A DNA stretch of 64,000 bases from Trebouxia sp. TZW2008. Lineage: Eukaryota; Chlorophyta; Trebouxiophyceae; Trebouxiales; Trebouxiaceae. Location: contig BDIU01000133.1 of NCBI GenBank assembly GCA_002118135.1, forward strand, positions 186,001 through 250,000, written 5' to 3'. Positions 31,858-42,199 of this stretch are shown here, piece after piece; position 1 is the first letter of the stretch, and each line of letters opens with the position of its first letter. A program made the position numbers and the translations under genes. A model generated the notes under the pieces. That model was not told the DNA's origin. It worked only from the letters and a program-made list of their open reading frames with translations, and made no database searches.

Positions 31858-33873
31858 TACAGACACTACAGACAATACAGGCATGCTGGCTGATTTGTAA
31901 TGACAGGATGTGCTGTTTGTCTGCATGCATTGTGCAGTCGCATGATCAACAGTTGAGATACACCTTTCACACTCACACACTAGCTGATGGGTCAAGAGTG
32001 GGTGGGTGGCACACACTAGCTGATGGGTCAAGAGTGGGTGGGTGGGTGGGCGGGCGGGCGGGCGAGCGAGCGAGCGAGCGAGTGAAGGAGTGAGTGAGTG
32101 AGTGAGTGATTGAGTGAGTGAGTGAGTGAGTGAGTGAGGGGGTGAGTGAGTGAGTGAGTGAGTGAGTGAGTGAGTGAGTGAGTGAGTGAGTGAGTGAGTA
32201 TCAGCCAGCTGGCAAAAGCGCCATTTCAGCCACATCTGAAACGACACTTAAGTGAAGAGACTTGGCAGGCTGTTGTGGTGCAAATAGGATTCTTGGACTC
32301 AAACAGTGAAAGAGCGCTTGACAAAGCCAATATTTTGAAAGACTAAGGCTCACGCTCACATCAGCATATGCTGCAATAAAGATGTGCTGGATAAGCATAC
32401 CTTCAACATGACTGTTCAGGTTCATTGCTGATGTTGCGGATTTTGAGGTTGCAAGAACCACTGAAACTTTTTCTCATCTTGATGTTGCAGGTCTCAAGAG
32501 GCAACAGCAGGGCTTCAACAGCTGTGTCAGTGATCACAAAAGCACTGCAGTCCTTCAGCTTGGCCTCTTTAGTCTCTCAAAGAGTCCTGGACAAAGTTGG
32601 CACTGTCGACTCAACCTCGCTGCTGTTGATGACAACACAGCTTACAACACTGACATTCTCTCCACACTAATTTTGCAGATGTCAGGGGCAACAGCAGAGC
32701 TTCCAACAGATCTCTATGCGCTCACACTGATGTGCTGACCCACTCATATTACTGTTGTCTCTGTTGTACTCACTCTAACCCCTTCTTGCGATGTTGCAGG
32801 TCTCATTGCCTACAACAGGGTTTCCCAACAGCCCTGTAGGTGGCCACAGTAGCCCTGCAGCCCCTCTGCTGCAGCCCTCAAGGCTGCCAACAGCACTAGA
32901 CACTGCGGCAGCCAACAGGCCTGTGCCCATCAGTGTCAACGCAGCCGGCCACTTCTGGCCTTCAAGGCTGTTTGCAGCCTTGGATAGACTGCAGCCCAAC
33001 TGGGACAAGTCTACTAGCAATGATGCAGAGCTGAGGGGATTAGACAGTGGTCTTGCAATGCCAGTGGGCAACAGTGGTTTGGCTCATCTTGATGTGCAGC
33101 CAGACAGTCTCGGTGATGCCACTCTTGGACCAAACAGCACTGTTGGTGGAATGACAGGGTCTGACAGAGTCAGGCATTGCTTAGCTCAATTTGGCGCGCA
33201 GTTGGAAAGCCTGAGCGGTGGTGCTTTGAGAATGGACAACACTGCCGCTGAGATGCCAAAGCTGCAGCCAGTAGCCAGCGGTGGTTTGGCTCAGCCTGAT
33301 GCGCAGCCAGACAGCTTTGATGGTGCTGTTGTTGGATTGGACAACAATGCTAGTGGCTTGACAGCAGCTGGCAGAATCACTGAGTGCATAGCTACCTGTG
33401 ATGCAAAGTTGGAAGCCCTGATTGGTGGCGCTATCACATCAGACAACAATGCGGGTGGATTGCCACAGCTGCAGCCTACTGCGAGACAGCCAATCAGGCA
33501 CAGCAATGTTACAGCCAGCCCTACCTCAGTGCAGCTTGCAGCCGCTTGCAAAGCTGATGCTATTGAGTTGCCGCCTTCCCCCAGCAGGAAGAGGGGAATG
33601 GGAGTCATGCTTGAGGGGTCAGCTGGAAATGTCTCCAAGGTGCAGCCTAGCAAGCGGATCCATCTGACGGCATATGCTGGAACTGATGCTAGCTTTGCAG
33701 CTGGCGAGGGCTCCAATGAGCGGAACAGTCAGGGAGTGAAGACGCCAGACCTGACAGATGTGTCGATGTCAGACGAGCAGGCTGAGGAGGGGCGCACAGG
33801 GTTGACTGACACACCCATGCGCAAGATTTTGCGTATCAGGCGGTCTGCCAACAACTCAGGCAGCCAGCACTGA
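25342..33873 (+). CDS. GATA-type zinc-finger protein, long, 5' exon not found
   Basis: Exons found: 25342-25555, 27281-27396, 29246-29695, 31346-31489 and 32800-33873. Phases (1, 0, 0, 0) close and the stop is TGA. The finger is built from two exons: GGPCAVCGVT joined to SPAWRNG and EPLCNAHG. The CxxC and WRNG are typical of plant GATA factors (GATA26/27-like, GPCxxCGVTSTPxWRNG). The spacer is longer than the usual 17-20 residues and the fourth ligand is His, not Cys. Downstream are a helical WCNNELDFGSLEEQD block, Ser/Pro-rich SPSKGR repeats, and a long low-complexity tail with ELPPSPSRKRG and SKRIHL, which look like nuclear signals. The acceptor at 25342 is phase 0, so a start exon lies upstream. 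Likely a DNA-binding regulator; the altered finger makes this uncertain. Confidence 0.68.
26553..27280 (+). repeat. Array of five decayed copies of GATA exon 3
   Basis: Each unit has tgctgcag followed by a variant of tgtcacctgtatggcgcaag. Copies start at 26553, 26704, 26849, 26988 and 27134, and the functional exon starts at 27281: steps of 151, 145, 139, 146 and 147 bp. The last relic matches the exon for about 47 bases (to tgtacccgggagag); the older ones match for about 30. All lack the rest of the finger. Confidence 0.92.
27661..27718 (+). repeat. Long G tract
   Basis: Almost uninterrupted G for about 55 bases, broken by TTT, A and one more T group. It lies in the intron between GATA exons 3 and 4. 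It could form G-quadruplexes; its length may also be imprecise because of sequencing slippage. Confidence 0.8.
27986..29245 (+). repeat. Array of about ten decayed copies of GATA exon 4
   Basis: Copies of the acceptor and exon start (tgcagtggtgtaacaatgag-like, then gaggagcagcagcatg and agtcacatgcaagcccactgg) begin near 27986, 28139, 28395, 28478, 28631, 28785, 28883, 28985 and 29089. One inverted copy lies at 28342-28386. The functional exon begins at 29246. The copy at 29089 is closest to it (agctcaactttggctc, then atgaggagcaggac) and still has a readable frame for about 30 codons. Older ones carry stops and indels. Confidence 0.9.
28342..28439. repeat. Inverted pair of exon-4 relics forming an imperfect hairpin
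   Basis: 28342-28386 is the reverse complement of 28395-28439 with about 34 of 45 positions matching and an 8-base loop. Both arms are GATA exon-4 relics (gaggagcagcagcatg core) in head-to-head orientation. Confidence 0.7.
30076..30153. repeat. Hairpin, 32-bp arms
   Basis: Arms 30076-30107 and 30122-30153 pair at 29 of 32 positions with a 14-base loop. It is made from one direct and one inverted exon-5 relic. Confidence 0.85.
30561..30663. repeat. Near-perfect hairpin, 45-bp arms, 13-base loop
   Basis: Arms 30561-30605 and 30619-30663 pair at 42 of 45 positions. The arm starts tgcaggtgcccttcaggatc. The transcript of the GATA gene would fold here into a stem of about 45 bp, of the size of algal and plant small-RNA precursors. 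Confidence 0.92.
31138..31169. repeat. Perfect 13-bp stem hairpin
   Basis: atgttaaggtgat (31138-31150) and atcaccttaacat (31157-31169) are exact reverse complements around cctaga. In the intron before GATA exon 5. Confidence 0.9.
31811..31855. repeat. CA dinucleotide microsatellite
   Basis: About 22 uninterrupted CA units in the intron between GATA exons 5 and 6. Confidence 0.97.
31972..32200. repeat. Compound simple repeat
   Basis: Two copies of a 35-bp unit (cacacactagctgatgggtc then aagagtgggtggg) run into GGGC/GCGA units and then about 28 GAGT units. Open frames across it are repeat artefacts. Confidence 0.95.
32480..32799 (+). repeat. Two decayed copies of the GATA last-exon start
   Basis: gttgcaggtctcaagaggca (about 32485) and tttgcagatgtcaggggcaa (about 32673), each followed by cagcagrgcttcaacag, resemble the functional start gttgcaggtctcattgccta at 32793. 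Confidence 0.75.
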
Positions 33874-34967
33874 ACGCATGACGCAATAACTACATAGCCC
33901 ATGCGCACTGTACCAAAGATGTATCAGTAGGATGACAACAAAGCCCATGCAATCAAGACAAATGACTGCAAGTTTTTGAGTGTTTTATCCCACAGCCCAT
34001 ATCGTAGTAGTGAGTACATACAATTGATTCCAATTTTCCAAAGGTTGCTTTTGCACCCCCCCTTTGCTGCTACATGGTTAAATCAAGCAGGCAAGTGCAG
34101 ACTTGTGATTGCTGTGATGATTGCCATCATTACTAAGGTTTGATACTGTATCAAGATACAAAGTGCAAGATATAGTTGCTTGCTAGAGATATGCAAACTT
34201 AGCAGTAGTTGTATCGACTATCTCTCTGTACTATTGGCTACAATTGCAATTTGTTTGCAAGAGGCGTGATAAGACCGCTTTTGCACTCCACTGATCATTC
34301 ATGAATGACCTGCAGATAATGCTGTTACACGGCGACCGCTACTGTAATAGTAGAGCTGAATGCCCTGAACAATATGATCAGTAGTGAAATTGTACACTGT
34401 GAAGAGCACCGTGCAATGCTCATGCTACGCTTGTTACGTAGCTGCTCCCTCTTTCCATGACAGCTTCGAGGTGCACACAGGAGTCTGCACACTGCCAGGC
34501 TGTGATCTAACAGCTTTTAATTGAAACGCTGCACGAAGGTGTCGTGTCTGCATTTTGACCATTACGCAGCATTGACATCAGAGCAAAACTTGCAATTCTT
34601 CATGCAGCGATGCGACTTCTGAAAAAGAAGTACTAGTTCCCGCTGCATTTGCCCAAGGCTTGGAATGAGCTCAAATTTGAGCTTCAAAGCAGATGCTTTC
34701 CGTGTGTCAAGTCCTGACAGCACCAGGCACCAGTCACAAACGAATTATTGCAAATGTGCACAATGTTGCAGCCACGTCACATTGCGAAAATCACTGATAT
34801 GGCATTCTTACAGGATACAAAGCTGGAGGGGCGCTGATGCACTGAGCAAAACTATTATCAATTTCAATGTGTACAGTCAGTGTATCTCGATCACAACGTC
34901 AACAGCAAAGCTGGCTAGCCTAGACACTCAGCATGCAGTGAATCAATCATCTTTCCACATTGCCAAG
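33874..34967. other. Intergenic region between convergent genes
   Basis: Holds the 3' ends of the GATA-like gene (plus) and the Sfi1/IQ gene (minus). No gene or RNA recognised. The sequence is AT-richer than the flanking exons. Confidence 0.5.
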
Positions 34968-37900
34968 TCACTTCTCAAGGCGTTTTGCCCACCATCCTTT
35001 GCTTCTAGCTGAGATACCATTGGCTGCATCAGAGGCACTTGTTCTGAAGCCCTTGACGGCAGTTGCTGCATTGGCTGCATACACTGTTGCCTTAGCAGAC
35101 ATATCTGCAGAAGCAGCAGCTGCATTGTCTGACAACGTCTTGGCAACACTGGAGGCGTTGGCTGCATATGCCGCTGCCTTAGCGGAAACGTCAGCAGTAG
35201 CAGCAGCTGCAGCAGCCGCGGTGTCTGACTTGGCGCGTTGCAGTGCAGCTTGACTACGCTGACCCAATCTGTCAGCAAGCCTGTTGCCGTCTGCTAAGGC
35301 TGCCTGTGCTGACGCTGCTGCTAACTGGCCACTGGCATTCATGTTGGCCGCCACGCTCTGCATGCTTTGCTGAGCCCTGTCATAGCCCGCTTTTATCTTG
35401 TCAATGGGCTCTGTGTTATAGCCCAGCTTGAATTTGACATGCTGGGCATTGCCCATTCCAGTGATCTTAGTCATCAGCTTCACACCCAGTAGGGATCTTG
35501 TGGTGATCTGATGCCCAAACTTGGACAGGTCCCATTCATCAAGCTCTTTTTGCGCAGTCTCCTCATGTGTGATCATTACGTACCCATGCTGAGCACTGTT
35601 CATGTGGCCACTGTCATGCTTGTGCTGCGTATGGGCTACATCACTAGCAGCTGTTGCTGGCTCTGATCCACTGAAGCTCACAGCAGCAGAGTCATCACTG
35701 ACTGCACCGTTGCATAGCAGAGGCCCGACCTGCCCTTTCTGCTTTCTCATTATCTGCACCTCTTCTTCATCAATGGCTGCATCACAGATTGGCAGGGGCC
35801 CTCCCTGCCCTTCTTGCCGGATGTTCTTCTTCACCTCCTGTGCCACTTCTTCTTCACCCACAGCTGCACTAATGACAGGCAGAGGCCCTGCCTGCCCTTC
35901 CTGCCTGAGAGTGTTCGTCAACCCCTGTTCTTCTTCTTCACGGCAGCTGTGTGTACTGGTGCCTGGCGGAGGCCCTTCCTGCCCAAATTGATGCTTTGAC
36001 TCTGTGACCAGAGCGCTGTTGGCGCTAGCTGCAGCAGCAAGTGATATTAGCTGTGACTGCGTTGACTGCATGCCAACTGCCTCTTCTTCACAATGCTTTA
36101 GCAAGGACTTTAGGGAGCTAGATCCCAGTCTCGGCTGCCCAAAGCTGCTGCTCCTGTACCCTCTGCCAGCCTGTAGTACTGAGCCAGAATGGCTGCTTCC
36201 CCTGTGTGCAAACCCACCATGGCTGAGATCTGAGGCAGCTTTGCGCAGCTGGTGGGGCCTGTCAGCGTGCCTGTCAGCCTCAAAGCGCTTGTGCGCATCA
36301 GATATGTACTGTCGGTAGGCCAGCTTGCCGTAACGCTGATTGTGCACCAACTGCTGCAATGTTGGCAGGTTGTTTGATCTCTGGCCGGCAGCTCCCCGCT
36401 GCATTACTGCTTCAAGTCTCTGACCAGATGTCATCCCTAGGTGTGCTGTGTCACCAACAGCACAGCCATCAGGCAAGCCTGGGTATAATGAGACAGTGTT
36501 CATTTGTGCTGAGCGAGTTGTGTTGGCCATCATGGTGACAGCAACATCTGCACTGCTAGCTGAAGCTATGGCTGCAGCCTGGGGAAGACATGCACTGCTG
36601 GATGTACTGGTTCCATGCAATGCCTCAACAGGCAGGCGTGATGCCTCGTCAAGGACTCGGCTGCTGCCGGCCGCGGCAGGGGCTGCGTCACGCAGTGAGG
36701 CCGTCGACAGCGGCGGTGACATAGCCGACGGCGGCGGCGGCGGTGGTGGGGTTGCCGAATAAGGCAGTATTGACGACAGTACCGGCGTCATCGCGCTCTG
36801 CAGGGTGATGGAAGGAAGGCCACTACTGGGCTGGTGCTCCAAATCCAGGTGAGCAGTTTCAGTGGTCAAGGAGGGGGCTTTTGTGGCACAAGGCGATGAT
36901 AGGCCTAGGCTGTCTGGGCCTGTGGCTGTCACAGGCACACTGCTTGACACCTGCACAGAATGCAATGCCAGCTTCAGCTCAACAACAGCTGAGGGTGTTC
37001 TTTTCACAACAAGTGGGCCAATGTCTGAATGCTTGCACAGTTTCAGCTCGCTCTAAAGCATATCAGATACATGACGCTTGTGCATGCTGCTACGGAATGT
37101 CAAGACTTGCTAGCATATGACAAGTTAAGGGATTTGGCTGACAGCATGCAGGTGACTGCAGACAAGAAGCCAGTTGAAGAAAGCGACGAGTGAATCCACC
37201 ATTGCTGGCGCAGACACACATGCAAGTTCTTTGACAATGCTGCTATCATCAGTCATCACCTTAACAATGACAGTCTTGACAATTTAAGTGGTGTCACCAA
37301 CAGTGAAAGCCCTTCAGGAGCTCAGGGTTAAGCACAAAGCGCACAACAAGGATAGTGACCAACCTGAGTAGCAGCAGAGATGACCAGCCATTGCAGCTGT
37401 TGGTGGGCAAAGCGTCGCCTCACAGCAGCCTGTATTCTCACAGCAGCCTGTATTCTCACAGCTGCTTGCTGTTGCTTGGCCAACTGTCTCCTGACCAAAA
37501 CACCTCGGCACGCAGCTTGTGTTGAAGTCGCTGCCCTGTGCTGGGCTGCAATGCGATGCCTTACTACCCTGCCTTTGAAGATTGACTGCAGCACAGTTGC
37601 TGCCTTGTGCTGCCTTGCTATATGACGCCTGGCCGAACCACCTCTGATTGCAGCTTGCAGCATTGCTGCTGCCTTGTGCTGCTTTGCTATGTTGCGCCTG
37701 AGAACACTGCCTTTCCACACAGCCTGCAACATGGTTGCAGCCTTGCGCTGTGCCGCAATATGACGCCTCACAAACATGCCCCTCAAGGCTGATTGCACCT
37801 TGACAGCTGCTTGCTGCTGGCGCGCCAAGTGAGCTCTCACCAACAGACCTTTCCACCTGAACTGCACTATAGCTGCTGCATGGTGCTGCAATGAGATGTT

Positions 37901-40900
37901 GCGCCTAAGCATGCGGCCTCGCCAAGCTGACTGCAGCTTGATAGCTGCTTGGTGCTGACTTGCCAGCTGCTTCCTGGCGACATGACCCCTCCACCTGGCT
38001 GATATGACAGTGGCAGCTTGATGCTGGGCCTGCAAGTGCCATACATGCTGTCATTGATACAGCATGACCAGAGTGCCCTGTGTGGTAGCTTGACGTGGTG
38101 TGCTTATGTATGACAGCTATGAGCAAATTCCTTGCAATGCAAGATTGCAAAGAGCTTGACATGTGTCTATGCCACTCATTACATGCACAGCAGCAGATGC
38201 AAAAGGGCAATCTGCAATCGAGCAGTTGCACATTGCCACGTTTGAGAGCCAATAAGGGTTGTCACACAGGCAACATGTACAATGATGACCTGATGACATC
38301 ATGTTAATGATTCAGACACAGTAGGTTTTAGCACATGCACATTACTGCAGCACACAAATCAAAACACAAGCAGCATGTTACAGTTGTCATCTGCATAGCA
38401 CCTGCAGGTGTGAGCGCCATGCCACCATGACAGTCTTCAGCAGGAGCTGCCTCCTCAGCTCAGCAGCTTGCTGTACTGCCTGCCTCTTGGCCAGTTGGTG
38501 GTGCCTGTTGGCCACAAAGGCTTGCAAGCTCAAGCATAGCAGGCTGGCTTGCCTCTGCCTTTTGCAATAGGCAATGGCGTCTGAGTGTTCCTGAAACAGG
38601 ACAACAGCATGTCAGATAGGCACAGCTGATGTTGCATGCATTTATAAATCCATGCACACCATTGTCACACAGTTTGTCATGCACTCTATACATGCATAGA
38701 TGCATGCCTGCACTCACATGCGCGCTCGTAGAAAAGGGAAAAAACCCTAAGAGAAAACAATAAAAGAAAAGTCTATGCCGTTAGGCGACATAATGGGATC
38801 CTCTGTCTAAAGAGGCAGCCTTCGTACAGTTATACAGGCATGCCCCAATCTACTCATGTATCCACTCATGCACATGCTGTCTTCTGCTATTTGCAAAGCT
38901 GCTTACCTGTAGGTGTGTACGCCAGACCCTTAGCATGGTGCCTAGCAGGTGACGCTTTCTGAGCACGACAGCCTGCTCAACTGCCTGCCTCCGGGCAATT
39001 TGGCAGTGCCTGTTGCCGCTGAAAGCCTTGAAGCCAACCAGCACAAGGCTGACTTGCCTCTGCCTTTGGAAATGGGCAATGAGGGCGGCTTGTTTCTGCA
39101 CAATGAAACACTCAGTGTCAGCAGGCCAAAATTTGCACCAGTTCAATTGCTTGCTCATTCACACACAGACCAACTGATTGACTAGCCCGCCCACCATCCA
39201 TCCACCCACCCACCCAACTGACCACCCGCTTGCTCACATCAAAATATGACTATAGAACAGACTTTAAGCATTGCACAGCACTTTGGACCTTGCATGCAGA
39301 ATGCAGGCATTTGAGCACAAACCTGCAACGCAAAAGCTTATGCAGAAGGCTGGTGTGCGTGACTTCTGCATCATTGGAGACATTCATGCTGAAGTACTCA
39401 CAGGCGTGAGGAAGTTTAGGCAAGACAACCTGCGCAGCTCAGCTAAACTGCATGTACCCATGAGTGTGCATATAGTGGCAGCCTATTGCTGCAGCTGGTG
39501 CACCTCTTCCGGCATGGGAGCTTTGCAAGTGAAGCAGAGCTGTGATCAACAGCTGAACAGCTTCTTACCTGCACATGCATGCGCCAGGATGCCATCCGTG
39601 TCCTCATCAGATGCTGCCTGTTGAAGACATGGGCCTGCTCTGCCGCTTGCTTCTTGGCAACTTGCCAGTCCCTGTTGGCGCTGAAGGCCTTCATGCTGAC
39701 TGCCATCAGACTGGCTCGCCTCTGCCTCTCACAGTAGGCAATAAAGTCAGCTTGCTCCTGCACACAGAAACACATCATGTTAGCAACAGTGCAGTGCCTT
39801 AATGGCCCCACTGCTAACTGCCATCAGACTGGCTTGCCTCTGCCTCTCACAGTAGTCAATCAGGTCAGCTTGCTCCTGCACACAGAAACACATCATGTCA
39901 GCAACAGTGCAGTGCCTCAATGGGCCCACTGCTGATTGCCATCAGGCTGGCTTGCCTCTGCCTTGTGCAGCAGGCAATGATGTCATTCTGCTCCTGCACA
40001 TGGCAACTTACTTTGTCAGCATAGCAAGGCTACTTTATTGCTGGATACCTGCTGCAAGAATGACACTAGTAAACAGTGCAAGACATTGGCTCAGCATTGC
40101 ATACAGAGTCAAGGCGCTAGGCATTTTGCATTAGTCCAATGCTCATGCTGCAGGATACATGTGTGTATGTATATCATACCTGTGTTGTTATCCTTGCAAC
40201 AACAAAAAAGCAACTTATGCAGCCAGCGCTGGCCATGGCCGGTTGTGCATTTATGCAAATACGTCCAAAGCCTAGGCATCAGACATTATATTTCTTGAGA
40301 ATGCTGATGTGGCAGCATGCCTGCAGGAGTGAACGCCAGTGGACAAAATAAAGCTTCTGCTGCTGTGTGTGATCCTGTGTGCATTCAGGCAAATATGAGC
40401 AATGTCAAAGCAGGCATGATGCGTTTTGAGTATGTTGATGTCGCAGCATACCTGCAGGAGTGAGCGCCAGTGGATGGATGCAAAGCAGATCTTCTGCAGC
40501 TGACGCTGCCTGTGGTCTTTAGTACATATACGCAGATACATCCATAGTCTAGGCATGGGGCATGATGCATCTTCAGTATGTTGATGTCGAAGCATACCCG
40601 CAGCAGGTAGCGCCAGTGGATGAAGCAAATCTTTCGTAGCTGGCGCTGCCTGAAAATCTTGACCTTCTCAGCATTGAGCCTTTTGGTAGCCTGCCGCGCC
40701 CTGTTGGCTTGTAAGGCACGCAGGCACTCTGTGAGCAGTGCATTCCGCCTCTTGGCCAACACTAGCTCGGCCTTGTCCTCCCATCCCTGCATAGAGTGCT
40801 TGCTATGTCAGATGCAAATGCAGGGGTTGATTAGTCATGTTCAAAGCCGGGTTTGACATAGTGAGACAAGTTTGTTCTGGCAAATGATGTCTTGGTAGTG

Positions 40901-41299
40901 CTCATGGTTTATTGGAGGAGCAGAGGATAGCAGACAGTTTTTGGAAATTCTTGTTGGTGATATACATACGTGAGTATTGAATCATTTGCACATGATATCA
41001 GCTATGTCATGCTTGCGGTGGACGTAAGGTAAGCAAGCAGTGCATGAGGAGAGTCCACACAAAGCCGTTCTGCTCATGTAATTTGCCACAGCCAAGAAAT
41101 TTGGCAGGCAGGCAGAGTCTGTAGCAGCATTTGATGCACACATGCAATGACTGCAGCAATCCAGAGTGCATACTTGCTGCTGTCGCACACAGCCGCAACA
41201 GCTCAGCAGGCGCACAAGGGGCTTTGCCGAGCCCTTGACGACCTGATGGCCCTTGCCCAGTGCCTTGCGCATTCTCCCTGATGTACTTCTTCTGGTCAT
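34968..41299 (-). CDS. Sfi1-like repeat and IQ-motif protein, left (intact) copy
   Basis: Seven exons on the minus strand: 41299-41174, 40786-40598, 39757-39569, 39095-38907, 38590-38402, 38029-37364 and 36950-34968, all phase 0, coding 1176 residues. Residues 1-42 are basic. Residues 43-294 are four units of exactly 63 residues, one per 189-base exon, of the form EQA..IA..xRQRQASL...AFxANR..QxAKRQAxQQA..LRRR.LL.T...WR.HLQ, like Sfi1 centrin-binding helices. Residues 295-516 hold about nine IQ motifs (such as IKLQSAWRGRMLRRNI) that should bind calmodulin or centrin. The tail has four GQEGxxGPLP repeats and an Ala-rich helical end finishing SKGWWAKRLEK. A centrosome, basal-body or spindle-pole role, as for Sfi1 and ASPM, is inferred. 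Confidence 0.85.
38729..38832 (-). mobile_element. Short retroelement 3'-end fragment in an intron
   Basis: On the minus strand the segment reads gtcgcctaacggcatagact then tttcttttattg, matching the sequence at about 44657-44695 (gatcgcctaacggcgtaggc then ttttcttttctt) inside the composite element. The A-rich run at its end and lack of coding sequence suggest a 5'-truncated retroposon copy. It lies between exons 4 and 5 of the left Sfi1/IQ gene. Confidence 0.6.
39685..40020 (-). repeat. Two relic copies of Sfi1/IQ exon 3 start
   Basis: The functional acceptor and exon start (39757 downward, with ccatcagactggctcgcctc on plus) recur at 39818-39925 and 39935-40015 with the same order: catcagrctggcttgcctct, gcctctcacagtag, caatcaggtcagc, ttgctcctgcacacag. 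Steps are about 125 and 115 bp. Confidence 0.88.
40300..40560 (-). repeat. Two relic copies of Sfi1/IQ exon 2 end and donor
   Basis: The end of exon 2 (40598, plus-strand gatgtcgaagcatacccgca then gcaggtagcgccagtgga) recurs at 40438-40510 and 40305-40375 (gatgtcgcagcatacctgca; gatgtggcagcatgcctgca). These copies are downstream of the functional donor. Confidence 0.85.
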
Positions 41300-41389
41300 C
41301 CTGAGCAAGGAAATCGGAAGATTAAGTACGAAGCCTGATTTCCCAACTTTTTGACAGGCCATACGACGTGATGGCAGCAGTATACAAGC

Positions 41390-41740
41390 ATCTCAAAAAG
41401 CCCAAGCTTGCTAGCAGACACGACCAGGTTGCCATGACAAAGCCAGGTATGATGGAGAGCTACTTTTCCAAGAAATCAGCAAGCTTGTGCTGATGAAAAT
41501 GCCCGAGACGAAGCTGCTGCCAACATTATGGGCTCACCTGTTTCTCAATGGCTGTCACATCACGCAGCCGCGAACAAACACGACTATAGCCCCTCTGCAG
41601 CTAGTGGCCGCACGGGTAGTCGGACGGCAACTGCTTGGCGGCAATCACCCTGTGCACTGCTGCGTCGCAACATTCTGCACAACACGGCCTTGACCTATCA
41701 GCGAGGAATCGCAAATGCAGTTTGCAAGGCGCAGACATAA
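41390..41740 (+). other. Conserved segment upstream of the oxygenase gene (left)
   Basis: The reading frame with LMKMPETKLLPTLWAHLFLN and GCHITQPRTNTT has a mirror copy at about 55135-54930 (LIDMSETQMLPTLWAHLRLA, GCHITRP). It lies between the two divergent genes in both arms. Frames are interrupted in both, so it is either a fossil exon or a non-coding leader/promoter segment. Its coding role is not supported. Confidence 0.45.
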
Positions 41741-42199
41741 CGCCAGCTCATAACGCCAGTCGTTCTGAAAGTCAAATATATATATATTTGCCTAACTGAC
41801 CACTGACCATTGCCAGATTCCAGTGACGTGTCAGGTTATGTAAGGGTGCCTGTTTAAGCAGGGGTCTGTGTGTGTGTGCAAAAGGCCTCAAAAACAGAAG
41901 CCCTAACTTAAGGATGCTAATTAGCCCCAGGTTATGCCCAATTGATACACTGGTACAGAGGGTTTCAGAGACCCTAAGCCCTACAGTACTTAAGGCAGTA
42001 CCTAATTCCTAGTGTCCCAGTGTACCACTCTTTTTCAAAATTCTTTAAAAGGAGAGAGAAAGCTTAGTAAACCAGCTTTTCAAATGCTTTTTGGCGTGCG
42101 GTGTGACACAGCTGAAGAAGAAGTCCCACACCACACCAACCCTGTTTAATGCCCTTGTCTTTAAATTTCAAAGTTAATCCCCATATCCCAGAATCCCTT

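Noticed and set aside
31783..32247. Open frames of 116-154 codons over the CA and GAGT repeats
   Set aside because: They are translations of simple repeats on both strands with no other coding content.
37314..37856. 180-codon ORF opposite the IQ exon frame
   Set aside because: Same-strand out-of-frame shadow of the repetitive IQ exon.
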